Source: Acetobacteraceae bacterium (GTDB lineage Bacteria > Pseudomonadota > Alphaproteobacteria > Acetobacterales > Acetobacteraceae). From it: a DNA stretch of 9,535 bases. A program made the position numbers and the translations under genes. Position 1 is the first letter of the stretch. Each line of letters begins with the position of its first letter. Positions 1-5,714 of the stretch are shown here, one piece after another. A model generated the notes under the pieces. The model made no database searches, was not told the DNA's origin, and worked only from the letters and a program-made list of their open reading frames with translations. Location of the stretch: positions 1 to 9,535 of the forward strand of contig CANHTE010000019.1 in assembly GCA_947462945.1 (NCBI GenBank), given 5' to 3'.

Positions 1-23
1 AACGCATCAACTTGCAGCAAAAC

Positions 24-37
24 CAGGCCGTGGCCTG
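24..37. repeat. 14-bp perfect inverted repeat, operator-like
   Basis: CAGGCC and GGCCTG flank a central GT, giving a perfect dyad 64 bp before the first lipoprotein gene. It lies inside the spacer of a weak promoter candidate (TTGCAG at 12-17, TGTAAA at 36-41, 18-bp spacing), so it could be an operator. It could instead be the stem of a terminator for a gene left of the window; no T-run follows it. The sequence facts are certain, the role is a guess. Confidence 0.35.
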
Positions 38-41
38 TAAA

Positions 42-56
42 CCATGATCCACATGG
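42..56. repeat. 15-bp inverted repeat (5-5-5)
   Basis: CCATG and CATGG flank five bases. It lies directly after the dyad at 24-37 and before the hairpin at 74-86. A 5-bp arm can occur by chance; its interest comes from being the second of three in a row in the leader of the lipoprotein gene. Confidence 0.25.
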
Positions 57-73
57 CAAAGCGACCAAAGGTG

Positions 74-86
74 CCCTAAGCTAGGG
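74..86 (+). promoter_or_regulatory. Hairpin overlapping the ribosome binding site of the first lipoprotein gene
   Basis: CCCTA (74-78) and TAGGG (82-86) pair perfectly around an AGC loop. The 3' arm takes up the first half of the purine-rich AGGGAGG (83-89), the only good ribosome binding site for the ATG at 101 (11 bases downstream, slightly long). When folded, the stem would hide part of that site. Any regulatory effect is inference. Confidence 0.35.
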
Positions 87-100
87 AGGCATAGTGCGGA

Positions 101-1138
101 ATGAAAGTGATAATGCGGTTCCTTCCCCTGATCGTGCTGGCTGCGGCCCTGGCGGGTTGCGCACAAGGCAATAACGGCATCAGCCCAGGCGGCGGCGATG
201 CCTTCGTGCTGGAGACGCATGGCATGAGCGGCAGCGGGGCCGTCGAAGCCGGCCTGGCACAGGCGCAAAGCCTCTGCAGCGAGCATGGACGGCTTTTTGT
301 GCTGACCGACAGCCAGGTGGGGTCCAGCAGCTACCGCTTGGCGTTCCGCTGCATCGCGGTGAATAATGCCCTGCCACCCCCACCCATGGTGGCGCGCGCC
401 CCGGCGCCCCCGCCACCCCGCACAGGCCGCGCCCGCCGCGCCACAGCGGCGCCGGAGGGCCTGAGCACCGGCACGCCCCTCGGCTACGCCGCCAGCCTTC
501 CCGCCATGGCGGCGCCGCCCGCGCCCGTCTTCTGGAGCCTGGGCGCGGCAAATATTCCCCCGCCCCTGCCGCCGGTCGCTACCACGGCGCTTTTTGCCCC
601 GCCCGCTGGCACCATGCTCCCGGTCCCGCCGCCCAGCGGTCCGCGCTTGCCGCCGGCTGACAATTCGAGCCTCGTTGCCTTGCCTCGGCTGGAAGGGAGC
701 GGCACGGCCGTCCAGGCGCCCTCCCTTCAGGCGGCCGCGCCGAGCCTGGTTTCCAACCTCCCATCCTCCGCGAGCCCTGCCATTCTCTCGCGGGACGCTT
801 TGCCGCCGGTCTCCACGCTTCCCCTGCTGCAATCCCAGGCAGCCACGCCCGGCTGGGCTCAGCCGGGGGCAAGCCCCAGCGCGGCGGCAACCCGCGCGGC
901 GGCAGTGCCAACCGAGTTCCTGCCGCCGGTCCAGGCGCAGCCAGCGGCCGCCGCCCGGCCCCTGAGCGCGCCACCCCTCAGCTTCGGAAATGTGGTCCCC
1001 AGCCCGAATCCGCTGCCCGGGGCCAGCGCCTCGCTGCCCCCCATCGCGGGCGGTAACACCCGGCCGGTTCCCCTGCCGGGTGGCAATGTGTCGGGTTTCT
1101 CGAACAATGCCACCGGCTTCACCCAAGGATTTCGCTGA
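101..1138 (+). CDS. Proline/alanine-rich lipoprotein of unknown function
   Basis: I do not recognise a named family. The first 20 residues form a lipoprotein signal peptide: a basic start, a hydrophobic stretch (about residues 7-16) and lipobox L17-A18-G19-C20, so the mature protein should be lipid-anchored at Cys20. Residues about 34-86 form a small folded-looking segment with an A-x-A-x-x-L-C pattern (Cys59), an aromatic/serine stretch and a closing Cys84; the two cysteines could form a disulfide in the periplasm. From about residue 90 to the end (345 aa) the protein is low-complexity Pro/Ala/Ser/Leu, probably a disordered tether. The ATG at 101 is preferred because AGGGAGG lies at 83-89; an in-frame ATG at 113 would keep the lipobox but sits far from that site. 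The gene stands alone on the plus strand and converges on the MaoC gene. Its last codons are the first unit of a 15-bp tandem repeat. The lipoprotein call is firm, the function unknown. Confidence 0.8.
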   Translation: MKVIMRFLPLIVLAAALAGCAQGNNGISPGGGDAFVLETHGMSGSGAVEAGLAQAQSLCSEHGRLFVLTDSQVGSSSYRLAFRCIAVNNALPPPPMVARAPAPPPPRTGRARRATAAPEGLSTGTPLGYAASLPAMAAPPAPVFWSLGAANIPPPLPPVATTALFAPPAGTMLPVPPPSGPRLPPADNSSLVALPRLEGSGTAVQAPSLQAAAPSLVSNLPSSASPAILSRDALPPVSTLPLLQSQAATPGWAQPGASPSAAATRAAAVPTEFLPPVQAQPAAAARPLSAPPLSFGNVVPSPNPLPGASASLPPIAGGNTRPVPLPGGNVSGFSNNATGFTQGFR

Positions 1139-1189
1139 GGGGGGTTTCGCTGAGGGGGATTTGGCCCAGGGGGATTTCGCTGAGGGGGG
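1127..1189. repeat. 15-bp tandem repeat (four units) across the lipoprotein stop codon
   Basis: The unit is TTTCGCTGAGGGGGA with TTT at 1130, 1145, 1160 and 1175, an exact 15-bp period. Units 1, 2 and 4 share the TTTCGCTGAGGG core; unit 3 reads TTTGGCCCAGGG. The first unit encodes the Phe-Arg-stop end of the lipoprotein. Because the period is a multiple of three, in-frame TGA codons recur at 1151 and 1181. The array nearly fills the 55-bp gap before the convergent MaoC gene ends at 1194. Replication slippage is the likely origin. Confidence 0.8.
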
Positions 1190-1193
1190 CGAC

Positions 1194-1649
1194 TCAGTCG
1201 TAAACCTGGCTGAGCGTTTCCGCGACGAGGCAGGGGCGTGGATTACCCTCCACCTCCATCTCGTTCTCGACCGTCAGCCGCACCCCGCCCTGGATGGGCT
1301 CGCACGCCTTCAGCGTCAGATGCAGCCGCACGCGCGAGCCTGAGGGCACCATCGCCGTGAAGCGCACCTTGTTGCTGCCGTAGTTCAGCGCGCGCGAGCG
1401 TTGCTTGATGCGATAGACCAGCGGCGAAAGCCGCGGCAGCAATGAGAGCGTCAGAAAGCCGTGGGCAATGGTCTTGCCACCCGGCAATTCGCGCGCCGCG
1501 CGTTCGGCATCAATGTGGATCCATTGATGGTCGCCCGTCGCCTCGGCGAAAAGGTCAATGGTGCGCTGATCCACCATGTACCACTCGCTGGTGCCGAGCT
1601 TCTTGCCGACCCATTGGGCCATGTCGGCGGGTGTTTCGATTTCGAGCAT
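1194..1649 (-). CDS. MaoC-like dehydratase / (R)-enoyl-CoA hydratase family protein
   Basis: This 151-residue protein is a single hot-dog domain of the MaoC/PhaJ type, which adds water to trans-2-enoyl-CoA esters to give (R)-3-hydroxyacyl-CoA. The hydratase-2 motif is clear: F34-A35-E36-A37-T38-G39-D40, then W43-I44-H45-I46-D47, with Asp40 and His45 in the catalytic D-x4-H spacing. The conserved I-A-H-G-F-L-T strand follows at residues 61-67. The length is normal for a stand-alone member. The ATG at 1649 is preferred to an upstream in-frame start at 1691 because GGGGAGG lies five bases before it (plus-strand 1655-1661) and homologues begin near here. It follows ftsY on the same strand after 59 bp and may be the last gene of that run. 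An inverted repeat can cover its ribosome binding site. The true acyl substrate is not predictable. Confidence 0.92.
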   Translation of the reverse strand: MLEIETPADMAQWVGKKLGTSEWYMVDQRTIDLFAEATGDHQWIHIDAERAARELPGGKTIAHGFLTLSLLPRLSPLVYRIKQRSRALNYGSNKVRFTAMVPSGSRVRLHLTLKACEPIQGGVRLTVENEMEVEGNPRPCLVAETLSQVYD

Positions 1650-1653
1650 GTGA

Positions 1654-1703
1654 GCCTCCCCTGTGCTTTGAACAATCGTGCTTGGCGGCAAGCTTGGGGA
1701 GGC
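1654..1703 (-). promoter_or_regulatory. Inverted repeat that can mask the MaoC ribosome binding site
   Basis: GCCTCCCC at 1654-1661 and GGGGAGGC at 1696-1703 are perfect 8-bp complements. In the minus-strand transcript the 5' arm starts five bases after the ftsY stop codon, and the 3' arm contains the GGGGAGG ribosome binding site of the MaoC gene. A second perfect 5-bp stem (1680-1684 with 1689-1693, loop GCGG) nests inside. A ribosome finishing ftsY would cover the 5' arm and free the binding site, so coupling of the two genes is plausible. No T-run suggests a terminator. The pairing is read from the sequence; the function is inferred. Confidence 0.45.
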
Positions 1704-1708
1704 CGCGC

Positions 1709-2884
1709 CTAATCGTCCAGCCCCACCAGGGAGCGGGCGAAATCCCGGGCCTCGAAGGGGCGCAGATCGGCCGCCTTTTCGCCCACGCCCACCGCATGCA
1801 CCGGCAGGCCGAATTCCTGGGCCAGGGCCACCACCACCCCGCCCTTGGCCGAACCATCGAGCTTGGTGACAACCAGGCCCGTCACCTCCACCATCTCCTT
1901 GAAGACCCGCACCTGGCTCACGGCATTTTGCCCCGTGGTGGCATCGAGCACGAGCAGCGTGGAATGCGGGATGGCCGCGTCATCGCGCTTGAGGACGCGC
2001 ACCACCTTCCGGAGTTCCTCCATCAGCGCGGTCTTGTTGTGCAGGCGCCCGGCCGTATCCACCAGCAGCACATCCACGCCGGCCAGGCGCGCATCGCGCA
2101 GCCCGTCGAAAGCGAGCCCCGCCGCATCGGCGCCAGGCTTGGCGGGAACCACGACATGCGCGCCGGTCCGCTCGCCCCAGATTTGCAGTTGTTCGACGGC
2201 GGCGGCGCGGAAGGTATCGCCCGCCACCATCCAGACCTTCAGGCCCTGGGCGCGATATTGCTCGGCCAGCTTGGCGATGGTGGTGGTCTTGCCGGTGCCG
2301 TTCACGCCCACCACCAGCACCACATGGGGTGCGTAGTCGCGCGTGATGGCCAGGGGCTGGGCCACGGGCGTGAGGATGGCGGCGATTTCCTCCGCCAGGG
2401 CGGCCTTCACCTCGGCATCCGTCACCTCGCGGCCAAAGCGGGTGCGGCGGAAGCCTTCCACGATGCGGCCCGCCGCACTGACGCCGAGATCGGCGCCAAT
2501 CAGCATCTCCTCCAGCTCCTCCAGCGCCGCGTCATCCAGCTTCCGCCTGGTGAAGACGCTGCCGATGGCATCCGTCAGCTTGGCGGTGGAGCGCGCCAGG
2601 CCGGCCTTCAGGCGGCCGAAAAAGCCCGGCTGCGCCTGACCCTGCTGAAGTTGAAGCGGCGGTGGCACCTCCATGGGCGGGAGATCGAGCGGCGGCGCCT
2701 CGGTCGGAATCGGGTCACGGATGGGTTCCGGGGCCGGGGGCGGCGTCTCAGGCGGCGGGGGCGGCTGCACCGGCTCGGGCGGTGAGGGGGGCAGTTCCAC
2801 CGGAGGCTGCGGGACGCCACTTTGCTCGGAAGGCTCAGCTTGGCCCTTGCCGGTCCATTTGCCCCAGAAATCGCGCAGCGCCAT
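1709..2884 (-). CDS. ftsY: Signal recognition particle receptor FtsY
   Basis: FtsY is the membrane-associated GTPase that receives SRP-ribosome complexes and hands them to SecYEG. The 391-residue protein has an N-terminal A region that is almost all proline and acidic residues (28 prolines in residues 25-86, including a run of five at 41-45), then the amphipathic membrane-targeting helix starting G87-F-F-G-R-L-K, and the NG domain. GTPase motifs are intact: P-loop G193-V-N-G-T-G-K-T-T201, D223-T-F-R-A-A-A229, D276-T-A-G-R280, D314-A-T-T-G-Q-N-A321 and T340-K-L-D-G344, closing with S-A-K-G-G (345-349). The ATG at 2884 is chosen because it shares its A with the mtaB TGA (TGATG) and has GGAGG seven bases upstream; the open frame extending into mtaB is not conserved. 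The proline-rich A region is the one odd feature. Confidence 0.97.
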   Translation of the reverse strand: MALRDFWGKWTGKGQAEPSEQSGVPQPPVELPPSPPEPVQPPPPPETPPPAPEPIRDPIPTEAPPLDLPPMEVPPPLQLQQGQAQPGFFGRLKAGLARSTAKLTDAIGSVFTRRKLDDAALEELEEMLIGADLGVSAAGRIVEGFRRTRFGREVTDAEVKAALAEEIAAILTPVAQPLAITRDYAPHVVLVVGVNGTGKTTTIAKLAEQYRAQGLKVWMVAGDTFRAAAVEQLQIWGERTGAHVVVPAKPGADAAGLAFDGLRDARLAGVDVLLVDTAGRLHNKTALMEELRKVVRVLKRDDAAIPHSTLLVLDATTGQNAVSQVRVFKEMVEVTGLVVTKLDGSAKGGVVVALAQEFGLPVHAVGVGEKAADLRPFEARDFARSLVGLDD

Positions 2885-4065
2885 CAAGCGGCCTCCGCCA
2901 TGAGAATGCGTCCATCGGTGCCGGTGACCTGGGCCCGGACCAGGCTGCCGCGCGCTGCCCCTGGCACGCGGATGGGCGCGAAATGCTCGGTATGGCCCAT
3001 GCCATCCGCCTCCATCAGGCATTGCTCCATCCGGCCGATGCGGCTGGCCAGGAAGCGCGCCCGCTCGGCCTCGCCGGCTGCGCGCAGCCGGGCCGCACGC
3101 TCGCGCCGCAGGGGCAAGGGCAATTGCGGCATGCGGGCGGCGGGTGTGCCGGCCCGGGCCGAATAGGGAAAGACATGCAGGAAGCTGAGCCCTGCCTCCG
3201 CCACCAACGCCAGCATCGCGCATAGCTGCTCCTCCGTTTCGGTCGGAAAGCCGGCAATGAGGTCCGCCCCCAGCGCCGCATCCGGACGCAAAGCGCGGGC
3301 ATGGGCGGAAAGTTGCAGAAGGTCCGCCCGGGAGTGGCGGCGCTTCATGCGCTTGAGGATCAGGTCATGCCCATGCTGCGCCGAAAGATGCAGATGCGGC
3401 ATCAACCGCTCCTCCTCGGCAAAAACGCGCCAGAAATCATCGCCCAGCGCGGCGGGGTCGAGCGAGGAGAGGCGAAGGCGTGGCAGTTCCGGCACCTCGC
3501 GCAGGATGGCGCGGATCAGCCCGGCCAGCTCCGGGTGGCTGGCCAGGTCCACCCCGGTCAGCACGATTTCCGCATGGCGCGCGGCGAGCGCCCGCGCCGC
3601 CGTGACGGCCTCCGCGAGGGGCAGGGCGCGCGCAGGGCCGCGGCCCTGGGGGATGATGCAAAAGGTGCAGGAATGATCGCAGCCCTGTTGCACGGCCAGG
3701 AAGGCCCGGGTGCCGCCACTGGCGGCGATCCCCAGCGGCGCATCACGCCGGATCGGCCCAACGGCGGCGCCCCAGGCGGCGGGGTCCAGCTTCACGCCAT
3801 TGCCGATGACGCGCACCACACCCGGCAAGCCGGCCCAGGCCTCGGGCGCGATCTGCGCCGCGCAGCCGGTGACCAGAATGGGCCGGCCCGGCGCCTCGCG
3901 CGCGGCGCGGCGGATGGCCTGCCGCGCCTGGGCCTCGGCCTCGCCGGTGACGGCGCAGGTGTTGACGATCAGCGCATCGGCGAAGCCGGCCCGGGCGGCA
4001 AGGCCCCGCATGGTCTCGCTTTCGGCGATGTTCAGGCGGCAGCCAAAGGTGAGGGTGTCAGCCAA
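2884..4065 (-). CDS. mtaB: tRNA t6A37 methylthiotransferase MtaB
   Basis: MtaB is a radical-SAM enzyme that adds a methylthio group to t6A at position 37 of ANN-decoding tRNAs. The N-terminal UPF0004 domain has its three cluster cysteines (Cys9 in T-F-G-C-R-L-N, Cys37 in N-T-C-A-V-T, Cys68 in T-G-C-A). The radical-SAM motif C129-D-H-S-C133-T-F-C136 follows, and the last ~45 residues look like the tRNA-binding TRAM domain. At 393 residues it is slightly short for the family but complete. The start is TTG at 4065: the conserved T-F-G-C-R-L-N begins six residues later, and no ATG or GTG lies in frame between it and an upstream stop. It overlaps the end of dapF by eight bases (TTGGCTGA), pointing to translational coupling. 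The mtaB label rather than miaB or rimO rests on the T-F-G-C-R-L-N start and the dapF/ftsY neighbours. Confidence 0.95.
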   Translation of the reverse strand: MADTLTFGCRLNIAESETMRGLAARAGFADALIVNTCAVTGEAEAQARQAIRRAAREAPGRPILVTGCAAQIAPEAWAGLPGVVRVIGNGVKLDPAAWGAAVGPIRRDAPLGIAASGGTRAFLAVQQGCDHSCTFCIIPQGRGPARALPLAEAVTAARALAARHAEIVLTGVDLASHPELAGLIRAILREVPELPRLRLSSLDPAALGDDFWRVFAEEERLMPHLHLSAQHGHDLILKRMKRRHSRADLLQLSAHARALRPDAALGADLIAGFPTETEEQLCAMLALVAEAGLSFLHVFPYSARAGTPAARMPQLPLPLRRERAARLRAAGEAERARFLASRIGRMEQCLMEADGMGHTEHFAPIRVPGAARGSLVRAQVTGTDGRILMAEAA

Positions 4066-4909
4066 GGGTGAATTCGCCCTTGAAGGCGGTGGCCACCGGC
4101 CCGCTCATCAGCACATGGCCATCCTCGCGCTGCTCGATGATGAGGTCCCCGCCCGGCAAGGTCACGGTGCAGCGCGAATCGACCAGCCCCCGCCGCCGCG
4201 CATTGACCAGCGCGGCACAGGCGCCGGAGCCACAAGCCAGGGTGAAGCCCGCGCCACGCTCCCAGACGACCAGCTTCAGATGATCCCGCGCCAGCACCTG
4301 GACGAAGCCGATATTGGCGCGCTCGGGCAGCAAGGGGTCATGCTCCAGCAGCGGACCGATGCGAAAAACATCCAACGCCTCCAGCTCCGCCACGAAGAAA
4401 TTCGCATGCGGATTGCCCATGGAACAGCAGGCGGCGTCGTTCACGCCCTCGGCCTGCATGGGCACGTGCAAGGTGTCCATCTGGCGGGCCAAGGGCACGT
4501 CCTGCCAGCCGAGGCGGGGCGCGCCCATATCGACGCGCACGGTGATCCCGGCCGGGCCATCCGGCAGGCGCTCGGCCGCCAGCAGCCCCGCGATGGTGCG
4601 GATGGAGATGCTTTGCCGCCCGGTCTCCGCCAGCAGGAGCGAGGCAGCGCAGCGCGTGCCATTGCCGCAGGCGCCAGCTTCCGTCCCGTCGGAATTGTGG
4701 AAGCGGAAAAACACATCGGCGTCCTGCGCCGGCTCGATCGTGATGAGCTGGTCAAACCCCACGCCGCGATGCCGGTCCCCCACCCAACGGATGACATCGG
4801 CCGGGAGGGCGAGCGGCCTCGCGCGGGCGTCGAGCAATGGCTCGCTGCGTGCATCCAGCACGACGAAGTCATTGCCCAGGCCATGCATCTTCAGGAAGGG
4901 GACTTGCAT
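4058..4909 (-). CDS. dapF: Diaminopimelate epimerase DapF
   Basis: DapF converts LL- to meso-diaminopimelate, the precursor of lysine and of the peptidoglycan cross-link. The 283-residue protein starts with the family signature F5-L-K-M-H-G-L-G-N-D-F15. Both catalytic cysteines are present: Cys81 in A-C-G-N-G-T-R-C and Cys226 in A-C-G-S-G-A-C. The substrate-binding M-G-N-P-H stretch and the C-terminal F-K-G-E-F end are also visible. The start is uncertain: ATG codons at 4909, 4918 and 4927 lie within 18 bases, none with a good ribosome binding site, and the frame stays open to an ATG at 4975 that has an AGGGGGG stretch before it but would add a non-conserved Arg/Pro/His-rich leader. I chose 4909 because it gives the usual short lead before the signature. 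It is the first gene of the run dapF-mtaB-ftsY. Confidence 0.96.
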   Translation of the reverse strand: MQVPFLKMHGLGNDFVVLDARSEPLLDARARPLALPADVIRWVGDRHRGVGFDQLITIEPAQDADVFFRFHNSDGTEAGACGNGTRCAASLLLAETGRQSISIRTIAGLLAAERLPDGPAGITVRVDMGAPRLGWQDVPLARQMDTLHVPMQAEGVNDAACCSMGNPHANFFVAELEALDVFRIGPLLEHDPLLPERANIGFVQVLARDHLKLVVWERGAGFTLACGSGACAALVNARRRGLVDSRCTVTLPGGDLIIEQREDGHVLMSGPVATAFKGEFTLG

Positions 4910-4973
4910 GGGATGCATATAGGGCATGCAAAGACTTGGCGCGAAGGGGTGGGGAGGCCTATGTGATGGGCGC

Positions 4974-5714
4974 ATGATCCGTTCCCCCCTGATCCTCCTT
5001 GCCGCCGGGCTGCTCAGCGCCTGCGGCAGCAGCTACTCGGCCAATGAGTATTCGGCGCGCGCCGTGCAGCAGGCCAATCCGGTCCAGCAGGGCATGATCG
5101 TCGGCTCGCGCCGCGTCGCCATCGCCGCCGGCGGCGAGATCGGCGCGACGGCGGGCGCGGCGGCGGGCGGCGCCATCGGCGGCGCGGCGGCGGCGGGCAA
5201 TTCCGTCAGCACGGCGCTGGGCGCCGTCGGCGGCGCGCTGCTGGGCAGCCTGGTTGGCACGACGGCCGAGCGCGCCACCGCCAACACCGACGCGGTCGAA
5301 TACATCATCCGCAAGAACGGCGATGGCGAACTGATCTCCGTTACGCAGCGGGACCAGGTGCCCATCCCGCTCGGCACGGCGGTGCTGGTGATCGCGGGCA
5401 ACCAGGCCCGCGTGGTGCCCGACTACATCGCGACCCAGGCCGAGCCGCCGGCGCGCCCCGGGCAGCGCCGCGCCACCCCGCCCCGCATGGAGGCGCCCAT
5501 GACGCCGGTCGCCGGACAGGGGGCAAGCCCGCAACCGGCTATGCCGCCCCCTGCGCCGGTGGCCGAGCCCCTGCCTCCAGCCGCGCCCACCCTGGCACCG
5601 GGCCCGGCGCCCGGCGCCGGGCCCGCCGTTGCGGCGCCGTCCGACGCGACGCCATGGCCGGCGGCGGAACCCCTGCCGAACATCGCCGGGCCGGCCGTCA
5701 GGGCGCCTGAATGA
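4974..5714 (+). CDS. Glycine-zipper outer-membrane lipoprotein, SlyB / 17-kDa antigen-like
   Basis: The 246-residue product starts with a lipoprotein signal peptide with lipobox L14-S15-A16-C17, so it should be acylated at Cys17. Residues about 44-95 are a glycine zipper with repeated G-x3-G and G-G patterns (for example G61, G65, G69, then G83, G87, G91, G95), the two-helix segment of SlyB/Rickettsia 17-kDa antigen proteins. The conserved domain at about 105-150 (E-Y-I-I-R, G-E-L-I-S-V-T-Q, I-P-L-G-T-A-V-L-V) completes that family fold. The last ~95 residues are a Pro/Ala-rich tail absent from small SlyB proteins. The ATG at 4974 gives the signal peptide directly; an in-frame ATG at 4926 adds 16 unlikely residues. 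It is divergent from dapF with a gap of only about 50-65 bp, and its 3' end overlaps the LysR gene by 17 bp. A role in envelope integrity is a family inference. Confidence 0.88.
   Translation: MIRSPLILLAAGLLSACGSSYSANEYSARAVQQANPVQQGMIVGSRRVAIAAGGEIGATAGAAAGGAIGGAAAAGNSVSTALGAVGGALLGSLVGTTAERATANTDAVEYIIRKNGDGELISVTQRDQVPIPLGTAVLVIAGNQARVVPDYIATQAEPPARPGQRRATPPRMEAPMTPVAGQGASPQPAMPPPAPVAEPLPPAAPTLAPGPAPGAGPAVAAPSDATPWPAAEPLPNIAGPAVRAPE
5599..5625. repeat. 12-bp GC-only inverted repeat with 3-base loop
   Basis: CGGGCCCGGCGC (5599-5610) and GCGCCGGGCCCG (5614-5625) are perfect complements around a CCG loop. It lies within the Pro/Gly/Ala tail of the SlyB-like gene, about 90 bp before its stop codon and about 75 bp past the end of the convergent LysR gene. 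Both transcripts would form the same very stable hairpin. No T-run follows on either strand, so it is not a classical terminator. It may slow polymerase or protect mRNA ends where the two genes meet, or be a by-product of repetitive codons. Confidence 0.6.

Noticed and set aside
1130..1189. Pentapeptide-repeat-like F-A-E-G-G units in another frame of the tandem repeat
   Set aside because: Only four units occur, in a frame with no family support that runs on antisense to the MaoC gene; the 15-bp DNA period explains it.
1442..2785. 447-codon open frame on the plus strand opposite ftsY
   Set aside because: It is fully antisense to a confidently identified gene, rich in His/Arg/Gly with no recognisable motif, and typical of the third-position GC shadow in high-GC genomes.
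3150..3161. 12-bp palindrome CGGCCCGGGCCG
   Set aside because: It lies inside mtaB coding sequence with no loop and no regulatory position; GC-only palindromes of this size are expected at this base composition.
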